This document shows, piece by piece, positions 1 through 6,800 of a stretch of DNA of 13,511 nt. The notes beneath the pieces are model-generated. The model worked only from the letters and a program-made list of their open reading frames with translations, did not search any database and was not told the origin of the DNA. Source of the DNA: Clostridia bacterium (GTDB lineage: Bacteria > Bacillota > Clostridia > Oscillospirales > Acutalibacteraceae); NCBI GenBank assembly GCA_900770255.1, contig CAAGJN010000005.1, forward strand, positions 1 through 13,511, written 5' to 3'. The position numbers and the translations under genes are program-made. Position 1 is the first letter of the stretch. Every line of letters starts with the position of its first letter.

Positions 1-29
1 CCTTGTCGCTTTTTGGTGTAGCAACTTAA

Positions 30-82
30 CTGTAACACAGGACTTCGCTATTCGTCACTCTTTTTTTACTCTCTGTAACACA
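30..82. repeat. Short direct repeat in the leader
   Basis: The 10-base word CTGTAACACA occurs at 30-39 and again at 73-82, 43 bases apart, in an AT-rich leader with a run of seven T at 61-67. Stop codons break every frame I checked on both strands here, so I see no coding sequence. The repeat lies about 50-90 bases upstream of the promoter. It could be a pair of regulator sites or chance; I see nothing that decides between them. Confidence 0.3.
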
Positions 83-100
83 TCTATTGTAAACCTACAG

Positions 101-126
101 GCAAATAGAGCATATATGCCCTTTGC
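101..126. promoter_or_regulatory. Interrupted dyad just upstream of the -35 box
   Basis: A perfect 10-base palindrome GCATATATGC (110-119) is flanked by inverted arms GCAAA (101-105) and TTTGC (122-126), with uneven spacers of four and two bases. It ends four bases before the -35 box of the yicC promoter, a position typical of an operator or activator site. A T-tract does not follow it directly, so it does not look like the terminator of an upstream gene. The regulatory role is inferred from position and symmetry only. Confidence 0.35.
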
Positions 127-129
127 ATA

Positions 130-159
130 TTGACAAATGCTATATAAAACTGCTAAAAT
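130..159 (+). promoter_or_regulatory. Sigma-A-type promoter for the gene block
   Basis: A perfect -35 hexamer TTGACA (130-135) is followed, after an 18-base spacer, by TAAAAT (154-159). The TG at 151-152 makes this an extended -10 (TGCTAAAAT). Transcription would start near 165-168, giving a leader of about 30 bases before the yicC start at 197. I saw no comparably strong promoter in the short gaps downstream, so this is the likely main promoter for at least the first genes and possibly the whole block. Promoters inside genes cannot be excluded. Confidence 0.75.
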
Positions 160-196
160 AAAACGATTAAAGGACCGGTAAAAAGGAGTCTTTCAG

Positions 197-1078
197 ATGA
201 TAAAAAGTATGACCGGCTACGGACGGGCGACCGGTTCGTTTGACGGCATGGATATAGCTCTTGAAATAAAGAGCGTCAATCACAGATACTTTGAGTTTTC
301 ATCGCGAGTGCCCCGCAACTACGGTTTCCTTGATGAAAAGCTCAAGAGCTTTTTCCAGGGAAAGATCGCAAGAGGCAAGGTCGAGTGTTATGTTCAGATA
401 GATACGGCCGGCGAAGAGTCGGCGGTCGTCAAGCTCAACGGCGCGCTCGCCAAGGGCTACCTCGATGCGTATAAGGAGCTTTCCGAGCTCTGCGGGCTCA
501 AGAACGATATAAAGGCTTCGGATCTTGCACGAGTCAGCGATATTTTCACGGTTTCCAAAGAGCCCGATGACGAAGAGACGATCTGCGCAAACGTGCTTTC
601 AGTCGCCGCTGAGGCGCTGGACAAGTTTGTCGCTATGCGAACCGTCGAGGGCGAAAAGCTCAGGGCTGACGTTACCTCGCGCCTTGATTTTATAATCGAG
701 AAGGTTGCGTTTATTGAGGAGCGTTCTCCGCAGACTGTCAGGGAGTATAACGAAAAGCTCCTTGCCCGTATGCGCGAAGTACTCGGCGACGTCCATGTGG
801 ATGAGCAGAGGCTCCTGACCGAGGCCGCTATATATGCGGACAAGGTGGCAGTTGCTGAGGAGACAGTCAGACTTCGCAGCCATATTGATCAGTTCAGAAA
901 GCTCTTCGAAGAGGAGGGCGGCGCCATCGGCAGAAAGATGGACTTCCTCGTCCAGGAAATTAACAGAGAGATAAATACGATCGGATCAAAGGCGCAGGAT
1001 GTCGAGATAGCGAGATGTGTTGTTGACGTCAAGGCTGAGATCGAGAAGATCAGAGAGCAGATACAGAATATCGAATAA
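197..1078 (+). CDS. yicC: YicC/YloC family endoribonuclease
   Basis: The 293-residue protein opens with MIKSMTGYGRA, the hallmark of the YicC N-terminal domain (about residues 2-155). It ends with the DUF1732 C-terminal domain, recognisable by the GGAIGRKMDFLVQEINREIN stretch and the following NTIGSKAQD. Length matches the family (about 290). Family knowledge: E. coli YicC is an endoribonuclease linked to small-RNA turnover, and the B. subtilis homologue YloC heads the same gene cluster. The ATG at 197 has AAGGAG at 183-188 with an 8-base spacer, and the methionine begins the conserved motif, so the start is well supported. It is the first gene after the promoter. The specific RNA targets here are unknown. 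Confidence 0.95.
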   Translation: MIKSMTGYGRATGSFDGMDIALEIKSVNHRYFEFSSRVPRNYGFLDEKLKSFFQGKIARGKVECYVQIDTAGEESAVVKLNGALAKGYLDAYKELSELCGLKNDIKASDLARVSDIFTVSKEPDDEETICANVLSVAAEALDKFVAMRTVEGEKLRADVTSRLDFIIEKVAFIEERSPQTVREYNEKLLARMREVLGDVHVDEQRLLTEAAIYADKVAVAEETVRLRSHIDQFRKLFEEEGGAIGRKMDFLVQEINREINTIGSKAQDVEIARCVVDVKAEIEKIREQIQNIE

Positions 1079-1096
1079 AGTTATGGAGGCATAACG

Positions 1097-1372
1097 ATGA
1101 AGCTGATAAATATTGGCTTTGGCAACATGGTCAACGCGAACCGACTCGTGGCGATAGTCAGTCCCGAATCCGCTCCGATAAAAAGGATTATTCAGGACTG
1201 CAAGGAGCGCGGCACTCTGATCGATGCGACTCACGGCAGGCGCACGCGCGCGGTTATCATAACCGACAGCGATCATGTTATACTGACCTATTTGCAGAGC
1301 GAAACAGTAGCAAACCGCCTCGATAATGACGGCGACGAGCTTGATATTGAGGAGGAAGACGACAATGAATAA
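1097..1372 (+). CDS. remA: RemA-type DNA-binding regulator (DUF370)
   Basis: This 91-residue protein carries the RemA/DUF370 signatures LINIGFGNMV near the N-terminus, IVSPESAPIKR, and GTLIDATHGRRTRAV in the middle. In B. subtilis RemA is an oligomeric DNA-binding protein that activates biofilm-matrix and osmoprotection genes. The arginines reported to matter for DNA binding there (R18, R50, R51) align with R16, R48 and R49 here. The last 17 residues are strongly acidic (Asp/Glu-rich). GGAGG at 1085-1089 with a 7-base spacer supports the ATG. The stop codon overlaps the gmk start by 8 bases. Family assignment is firm; in Clostridia the regulon is not known, so a biofilm role is only an inference from Bacillus. 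Confidence 0.93.
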   Translation: MKLINIGFGNMVNANRLVAIVSPESAPIKRIIQDCKERGTLIDATHGRRTRAVIITDSDHVILTYLQSETVANRLDNDGDELDIEEEDDNE

Positions 1373-1973
1373 CGGCCTGTTGGTTATACTTTCCGGCCCG
1401 TCTGGATCGGGCAAGGATACGATACTTACAGAGCTTACCAAGCGCGATATGAACATCAAGGTGTCCACTTCAATGACTACCCGCAAAAAGCGCGAGTGGG
1501 AGATAGACGGAGTTCACTATTACTTTGTCAATGAAGATTATTTCAGACGCAAGATTGACGAGGGACAGGTCCTTGAATATGCGCAGTACGGAATGAATCT
1601 TTACGGAACGCCCAAAGCTCCCGTTGACGAGCTTCTTGAGCAGGGAAGAACGGTATTTTTGAAGATCGAGGTGCAGGGTGCGGAGAAAATCCGCAAGCTT
1701 TATCCGGATGCCGTCAGCATTTTCCTTATGCCGCCGTCAATGGCTGCTCTCGAGGAGCGCCTGCGCTGCCGCGAGAGCGAGGATGAGGAGGATATACAGC
1801 GCCGCCTCACAATTGCTGTCGATGAGATAAAGCGTGCCGTCGAGTACGATTATATAGTTATCAACGACATAGTTTCATATGCCGTGAGTGATATATGCAC
1901 TATTCTTGATGCGGAAAAGCAAAAAACTTTCCGCTGCAAAAACATTATAAGCGAGGTAATCAACAATGTTTAA
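1365..1973 (+). CDS. gmk: Guanylate kinase
   Basis: Guanylate kinase transfers phosphate from ATP to GMP, giving GDP in the cytoplasmic GTP pathway and in recycling of (d)GMP. The 202-residue protein has the P-loop GPSGSGKD (residues 11-18) and the GMP-binding segment TTRxxRxxExDGxxYYF. It also has the lid-region arginines (ERLRCRE, QRRL) and the late VINDI segment; length is normal. The frame is open from 1326, but ATG 1365 is chosen because GGAGGA (1351-1356) sits 8 bases before it and the resulting N-terminus MNNGLLVILSGP matches the family. The start overlaps the remA stop by 8 nt (ATGAATAA), implying translational coupling. It also overlaps the start of rpoZ by 8 nt. Confidence 0.96.
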   Translation: MNNGLLVILSGPSGSGKDTILTELTKRDMNIKVSTSMTTRKKREWEIDGVHYYFVNEDYFRRKIDEGQVLEYAQYGMNLYGTPKAPVDELLEQGRTVFLKIEVQGAEKIRKLYPDAVSIFLMPPSMAALEERLRCRESEDEEDIQRRLTIAVDEIKRAVEYDYIVINDIVSYAVSDICTILDAEKQKTFRCKNIISEVINNV

Positions 1974-2175
1974 TCCTGATCTTAGAGGTGTCCTCAAAAA
2001 TCATCTGAGCCGCTACTCTCTTGTTACAGCAACCGCCAAGAGAGCCCGTGCGATCTCGGAGGAGGCTGAGGAGAAGCAGATAATCCTCACGGAGAAGCCC
2101 GTTTCCATGGCTATCGACGAGATACTCAACGGTGAGTATATTATCGTTGAGCCCGAAGAGATACGCAACATCTGA
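1966..2175 (+). CDS. rpoZ: RNA polymerase omega subunit
   Basis: This 69-residue protein is the omega subunit, which helps beta-prime fold and stay in RNA polymerase. The diagnostic segment SRYSLVTATAKRARAI (residues 15-30) binds beta-prime; the tail KPVSMAIDEILNGEYIIVEP is typical of Firmicutes omega, and the length is close to B. subtilis omega (67). It follows gmk as in most Firmicutes, with an 8-nt overlap (ATGTTTAA). GAGGT at 1953-1957 lies 8 bases upstream of the ATG, inside gmk. In Bacillus the next gene is coaBC; here priA follows directly after 27 bases. Confidence 0.95.
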   Translation: MFNPDLRGVLKNHLSRYSLVTATAKRARAISEEAEEKQIILTEKPVSMAIDEILNGEYIIVEPEEIRNI

Positions 2176-2202
2176 CCTCTTTTTCACGGAGCGTGACTCA
2201 TT

Positions 2203-4656
2203 ATGGCAGCCAGGTTCGCACAGGTCGCCGTTGAGAATGTCAACTGCACGTTCGATAAGGACTATGATTACAGCATACCGCAGCAGTTCGTGGGCAAGGC
2301 CCTCGTCGGCTGCCGCGTTGCCGTACCTTTCGGTAAATACAATCATAAGCGCATCGGAATAATCACGCAGTTGACCGACTCGACACAAAGTCAAAAAACA
2401 AAACCAATCTCAGCGGTGCTTGACGAAGCGCCGCTTCTTAGTAATGAGATGCTTTCTCTGGCTCGGTGGATGTCGGAGCAGACTTTCTGTACTTACTATG
2501 AGGCGGTTAGGGCGATGCTCCCTGTCGGGATAAACCACAGAATCATTCGCTCGTTTTGTGCGGTACCGGACATAGATGAGGAGCGTATTTCAGCTTTGAC
2601 TCCCGACGAGAGGCAGATATACGATTATCTGCTCTCGAGAAACGGATATGTAAAGCCCGAAAATTTTTTAAAGACACTCGGCTTTGATACCTCGTCTGAT
2701 ATTCCGGAGAAGCTTGCAAAGGCGGGCTTTCTTGCCGCCAACGACGACGCGGTGCGCAACATCGGCGACAATAACGTCAGGATGGTGCGCCTGCGCGAGA
2801 TCCCGAGCGACGTTAAACTTACCAAAAAGCAGAACGATGTCATAGATGTTTTGACAGATACCGGCACGGTAAGCGTCAGGGAGCTCTGTTATTTCACGGG
2901 CTACACTCCATCTGTCGTTGCGGCGCTTGAGAAAAAAGGCGTCGTCGAATGCTATGAGCGTGAGGAGCTCAGAAGCTTTATCAGCCGCTATGAGGGACAC
3001 AGCGCCTACGATACCGGTGAAATAAAGCTTACCGATGAGCAACAAAGAGCCTATGACGGGCTTCTTGCCGATTACAGGGACGAAAAGGGAAAAACGGCGC
3101 TGCTCTACGGAGTCACGGGGAGCGGAAAAACGTCAGTTTATCTCAAACTTATAGACGCCGTGCTGTCGGACGGCAAAAACGTTATAGTCATGGTGCCGGA
3201 GATCTCGCTTACTCCGCAGACTCTGTCTGTGTTCCACTCCAGGTACCGCAGCAGCGTTGCGGTGTTTCACAGCGCGCTGTCGGCGGGTGAAAGGGCGGAT
3301 GAGTGGAAACGTGTCAAAAACGGCGAGGCTCGCATAGTGATAGGCACGCGCTCTGCAGTTTTTGCGCCGATGGAAAATATCGGACTTATAATAATCGATG
3401 AGGAGCAGGAGCATACATATAAATCGGAGCAAACTCCGCGCTATAATGCAAAAACGGTGGCTCGCTTCAGAACGGCGTGGCACGGCGGGCTTACTTTGCT
3501 CGCTTCGGCCACTCCGAGCGTTGAAACGTTTGCCGCAGCTAAAAACGGCAGGTATTCGTTTTATGAGCTGAAAAACAGATACGGATCTGCTGTTTTGCCG
3601 CAGGTAGTAACGGTCGATATGCGCAATGAGCAGCACTCGGAATACCGTGAGCTCAGCCGTGAGCTTATAGAAGAACTTAATAAGAATAAGGATAACGGAA
3701 AACAATCGATCGTACTTATTAACCGCAGGGGATATAATACGTTCGTCTCGTGTACGGCGTGCGGCGAGGTCGTTACCTGCCCCAACTGCAGTATTTCAAT
3801 GACATATCACGCCGCCAACGGCAGACTTATGTGCCACTATTGCGGATATTCGATAAAATTCACTCAGGAGTGCCCGTCGTGTCACAAGCCAGCCCTCAGA
3901 TATTCGGGCTTCGGCACTCAGCGCATTGAGGATGAGCTTGAAAAGGCCGTTCCCGGCGCACGCGTCATGCGTATGGACACGGATACGGCTTCGTCCCGAT
4001 TTGCTCATGAGGAATATTTGAACGCTTTCGCGCGCGGCGATTATGATATATTGGTCGGCACGCAGATGGTCGCAAAGGGATTGGATTTTGAAAATGTCAC
4101 TCTGGCCGCTGTCGTGTCAGTCGATCAGCAGCTCTATAACGATGATTTCCGCAGCCTTGAACGCACTTTTTCGCTGCTCACGCAGGTGGTCGGACGTTCG
4201 GGTCGCGGCAAACACCCGGGAAAGGCTATAATCCAGACACTGACTCCCGAGAATGAGATAATTCGGCTTGCCGCAAGACAGGATTACGACGCATTTTTCA
4301 ATACGGAGATACGCATGCGCAGGCTCATGACTTATCCTCCGTTCTGCGACATCTGCGTTATCGGTTTTTCCAGCGCAGATGAAATGAAAACACGCGCGGC
4401 GTCCATGCGTGTACTCGAACAGATAAAAAACTTCACGGCGGGGGAATATAAGAATGAAAAGCTTATTGTTTTGGGTCCGCTTCCCGCGCGCGTTCCGAGG
4501 GTCAACAGAAAATACAGATACAGACTGATAATTAAATGCAAAAATACGAAGGGTTTTCGCAGCATGGTCTCGGAGATACTCAAGTCGTTTTACAGCGACA
4601 GCAGGCTTTCAGATGTGTCCGTGTATGCAGATATGAACCCAGAAATCACAATATAG
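2203..4656 (+). CDS. priA: Primosomal replication-restart helicase PriA
   Basis: PriA recognises stalled forks, unwinds the lagging arm 3'-to-5' and loads the primosome. The 817-residue protein (B. subtilis about 805) begins with the DNA 3'-end-binding domain (YDYSIPQQFVGKALVGCRVAVPFG). Walker A is GVTGSGKT (303-310), the Walker B/DExH-type motif is DEEQ (399-402), and helicase motifs such as GTRSAVFAP and SATPS follow. Eight cysteines at 517, 520, 526, 529, 544, 547, 557 and 560 form the two zinc sites of the inserted cysteine-rich region. The C-terminal domain includes QVVGRSGRG and GPLPARVPRVN. DEEQ replaces the more usual DEEH. ATG 2203 is preceded by ACGGAG (2186-2191) with an 11-base spacer. 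Confidence 0.97.
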   Translation: MAARFAQVAVENVNCTFDKDYDYSIPQQFVGKALVGCRVAVPFGKYNHKRIGIITQLTDSTQSQKTKPISAVLDEAPLLSNEMLSLARWMSEQTFCTYYEAVRAMLPVGINHRIIRSFCAVPDIDEERISALTPDERQIYDYLLSRNGYVKPENFLKTLGFDTSSDIPEKLAKAGFLAANDDAVRNIGDNNVRMVRLREIPSDVKLTKKQNDVIDVLTDTGTVSVRELCYFTGYTPSVVAALEKKGVVECYEREELRSFISRYEGHSAYDTGEIKLTDEQQRAYDGLLADYRDEKGKTALLYGVTGSGKTSVYLKLIDAVLSDGKNVIVMVPEISLTPQTLSVFHSRYRSSVAVFHSALSAGERADEWKRVKNGEARIVIGTRSAVFAPMENIGLIIIDEEQEHTYKSEQTPRYNAKTVARFRTAWHGGLTLLASATPSVETFAAAKNGRYSFYELKNRYGSAVLPQVVTVDMRNEQHSEYRELSRELIEELNKNKDNGKQSIVLINRRGYNTFVSCTACGEVVTCPNCSISMTYHAANGRLMCHYCGYSIKFTQECPSCHKPALRYSGFGTQRIEDELEKAVPGARVMRMDTDTASSRFAHEEYLNAFARGDYDILVGTQMVAKGLDFENVTLAAVVSVDQQLYNDDFRSLERTFSLLTQVVGRSGRGKHPGKAIIQTLTPENEIIRLAARQDYDAFFNTEIRMRRLMTYPPFCDICVIGFSSADEMKTRAASMRVLEQIKNFTAGEYKNEKLIVLGPLPARVPRVNRKYRYRLIIKCKNTKGFRSMVSEILKSFYSDSRLSDVSVYADMNPEITI

Positions 4657-4674
4657 TTCAGGGAGGAAAATAAA

Positions 4675-5139
4675 ATGGCTATGAGAAATATCGTGAAGTT
4701 CGGCGATCCGACGCTCAAAAAACACAGCAGAGTCGTTGAAAAATTTGACGGCCGTCTTTCACAGCTTATTGACGATATGAAAGAAACCATGTATGCAGCG
4801 CAGGGGTGCGGTCTTGCTGCTGTGCAGGTCGGCGTGCTCAAGCGCGTTGTTGTGATCGATGTAGGCGACGGTTTTATCGAGCTTGTTAATCCCGAGATCA
4901 TCTACAGGGAAGGCGAGCAGTGCGAGGAGGAAGGCTGTCTTTCAATTCCGGGCGAGTGTGGAGTAACACTTCGCCCCGCAGTCGTCAAAGTCAAAGCGCA
5001 GGACAGAAACGGGCAGTGGCGCGTGCTCAAGGGCGAGGGCCTGAAAGCCAGATGCTTTTGTCATGAGATAGATCACCTCGACGGAATACTTTTCACTCAG
5101 CGCCTTGCAAATCCGCTGGGCAATAAGGAGAACATATGA
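4675..5139 (+). CDS. def: Peptide deformylase
   Basis: Peptide deformylase removes the N-formyl group from nascent polypeptides using a metal ion (Fe2+ in most bacteria). All three family motifs are present in the 154-residue protein. They are motif I GCGLAAVQVG (44-53), motif II EEGCLS with metal ligand C88, and motif III CHEIDH with H130 and H134 as ligands and E131 as the catalytic acid. The short length fits type 1-like enzymes. GGGAGG (4661-4666) lies 8 bases before ATG 4675; a second ATG two codons later is possible but less well spaced. The last bases overlap fmt (ATGA), pairing deformylation with formylation in one translational unit. Confidence 0.96.
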   Translation: MAMRNIVKFGDPTLKKHSRVVEKFDGRLSQLIDDMKETMYAAQGCGLAAVQVGVLKRVVVIDVGDGFIELVNPEIIYREGEQCEEEGCLSIPGECGVTLRPAVVKVKAQDRNGQWRVLKGEGLKARCFCHEIDHLDGILFTQRLANPLGNKENI

Positions 5140-6062
5140 AAATAGTTTTTATGGGCACGCCGGATTTTTCCGTCCCGTGCCTTCAGGCGCTTATAGATGA
5201 CGGACATGAGATCTGCGCGGTGTTTACGCAGCCGGATAAGCCTAAGGGCCGGCACGGCGTGCTGACTCCGCCGCCGGTCAAGGACTTGGCTGAGAAACAC
5301 GGTATATCGGTCTATCAGCCTAAAACGCTCAGAACAGATGAGACAAAAGAGCTTTTCAAATCTCTCGAGCCTGAGCTTGCGATAGTCGTCGCGTATGGCA
5401 AGATACTTCCTAAAGAGTTTATCGAAACGCCGAAGTACGGATGTATCAACATACATGCGTCTCTTCTGCCGAAGCTGCGAGGAGCCGCTCCGATTCAATG
5501 GTCGATAATAACGGGCGAGAAGCGCACCGGAGTTACTTCCATGCAGATGGATGAGGGGCTTGATACCGGAGACATGCTTATTTCAAAGAGCCTTGATATC
5601 GGTGAGAACGAGACTGCCGAGGAGCTGCACGACAGGCTCTCTGTGCTCGGAGCCGAGGTTATGCGCGAAACGATATCGGCGCTTATCAACGGCGAGCTCA
5701 GACCGGTGAAGCAGGATAGCAGCGTCAGCACTTATGCTCCGATACTTACCAAGGAGCTTTCCAAAATAGATTGGAGCGATACTGCACAACATATACATGA
5801 TAAGATAAGAGGTCTTTATTCGTGGCCGGGTGCATCTGCTGATCTCGACGGCAAGGTCATAAAGCTCCATGCGTCGCGCCTTGCGGGAAATTGCAGCGGC
5901 AAACCGGGCGAGGTTATTGAGAACGATAAACGCCTTGTTGTTGCCTGTGGAGACGGCAACGCTATTGAAATATTGACTCTTCAGGCGCCCGGAAAGCGCG
6001 CTATGCCGGCGGCAGATTTTCTGCGCGGCAATCCGGTAAAAATCGGCGAAAGGTTTAAATAA
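5136..6062 (+). CDS. fmt: Methionyl-tRNA formyltransferase
   Basis: Fmt formylates Met-tRNA(fMet) from 10-formyl-tetrahydrofolate for translation initiation. The 308-residue protein starts with the canonical MKIVFMGTPDFSVP. It carries the catalytic triad N105, H107 and D143 in INIHASLLPKLRGAAP and MDEGLDTGD. The N-terminal Rossmann-type formyltransferase domain (about 1-190) is followed by the OB-fold tRNA-binding C-terminal domain (about 205-300, with LYSWPGA). Length is typical. ATG 5136 overlaps the def stop by 4 nt (ATGA), and AAGGAG at 5125-5130 precedes it by 5 bases. The def-fmt pair is one of the most conserved gene neighbourhoods in bacteria. Confidence 0.97.
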   Translation: MKIVFMGTPDFSVPCLQALIDDGHEICAVFTQPDKPKGRHGVLTPPPVKDLAEKHGISVYQPKTLRTDETKELFKSLEPELAIVVAYGKILPKEFIETPKYGCINIHASLLPKLRGAAPIQWSIITGEKRTGVTSMQMDEGLDTGDMLISKSLDIGENETAEELHDRLSVLGAEVMRETISALINGELRPVKQDSSVSTYAPILTKELSKIDWSDTAQHIHDKIRGLYSWPGASADLDGKVIKLHASRLAGNCSGKPGEVIENDKRLVVACGDGNAIEILTLQAPGKRAMPAADFLRGNPVKIGERFK

Positions 6063-6070
6063 TATTTGAA

Positions 6071-6075
6071 AGGAG
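6071..6075 (+). promoter_or_regulatory. Ribosome binding site deciding a GTG start
   Basis: AGGAG at 6071-6075 (AAAGGAG from 6069) is 7 bases from the GTG at 6083. The ATG at 6081 is in another frame and ends after a dozen codons, and the in-frame ATG at 6092 is 16 bases away. The GTG is therefore the best start of the metallopeptidase. Confidence 0.7.
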
Positions 6076-6082
6076 TCTTGAT

Positions 6083-6784
6083 GTGGGCTGGATGTATTAT
6101 TACGATTATTATTTTCTGATCCTTGTCGTGCCAGCAATGCTCATCGCGCTGTGGGCGCAGATAAAGGTCAAAACAACGTTCAGATCTCAGTCAAAGATAC
6201 AGAGCTCCCGAGGACTTACGGGTGCGCAGGCGGCATATAATGTGCTCTCATATTACGGCATAACAAACGTGCGTATCGAGCGGGTTGCAGGCGACCTTAC
6301 GGATCACTATGACCCGCGGACAAATGTAATAAGACTGTCCGATCAGGTCTACGGCAGTACGTCTATAGCGGCTATAGGCGTTGCATGTCACGAGGCGGGC
6401 CATGCCGCCCAGCATGCGGAGGGCTATGTTCCGATCAAGATCAGAAATGCAATAATCCCTGTATGCAATATCGGTTCTACCATCGGTCTTCCGCTCGCGA
6501 TCGTCGGATATTTTATGAACTTTGAACCGCTTATAACAATCGGTCTGCTGCTCTACGCCCTTATCGCGGTGTTTCAGTTCGCAACTTTGCCGGTTGAGTT
6601 TAATGCAAGCCGCAGGGCGATGAAGGTTATCGGCGAAACGGGACTTCTTGACGATGATGAGCGGTCGGGAGCCCGCAAGGTGCTCACGGCGGCCGCAATG
6701 ACATATGTCGCGTCGCTGATAGTGTCACTTGCAAATTTGCTGAGATTTATAATACGCTTCAGCGGCAGGAATCGAAGAAACTGA
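6083..6784 (+). CDS. yugP: YugP-type membrane zinc metallopeptidase
   Basis: This 233-residue protein belongs to the YugP/DUF2265 family of membrane zinc metallopeptidases, related in layout to HtpX. A first transmembrane segment (about 9-26) is followed by the family signature SRGLTGAQAA and LTDHYDPRTNVIRLS. The metal-binding HEAGH (H103, E104, H107) comes next, then hydrophobic segments at about 123-145 and 150-170. The EFNASRRA segment offers E172 as the probable third zinc ligand, and a last membrane segment lies at about 203-225. It starts with GTG (6083), 7 bases after AAAGGAG. It sits between fmt and rsmB, where B. subtilis has no gene. Family knowledge gives no substrate; membrane-protein quality control is a guess by analogy with HtpX. 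Confidence 0.9.
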   Translation: MGWMYYYDYYFLILVVPAMLIALWAQIKVKTTFRSQSKIQSSRGLTGAQAAYNVLSYYGITNVRIERVAGDLTDHYDPRTNVIRLSDQVYGSTSIAAIGVACHEAGHAAQHAEGYVPIKIRNAIIPVCNIGSTIGLPLAIVGYFMNFEPLITIGLLLYALIAVFQFATLPVEFNASRRAMKVIGETGLLDDDERSGARKVLTAAAMTYVASLIVSLANLLRFIIRFSGRNRRN

Positions 6785-6800
6785 ACGGAGTGAATCGTTA

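Noticed and set aside
40..67. T-run at 61-67 as the terminator of a gene upstream of the window
   Set aside because: No stable GC-rich hairpin precedes it; only three-base pairings are visible.
3133..3705. A 190-codon - strand open frame inside priA
   Set aside because: It is antisense to the PriA helicase core and its translation has no family features; it reflects codon bias of the real gene.
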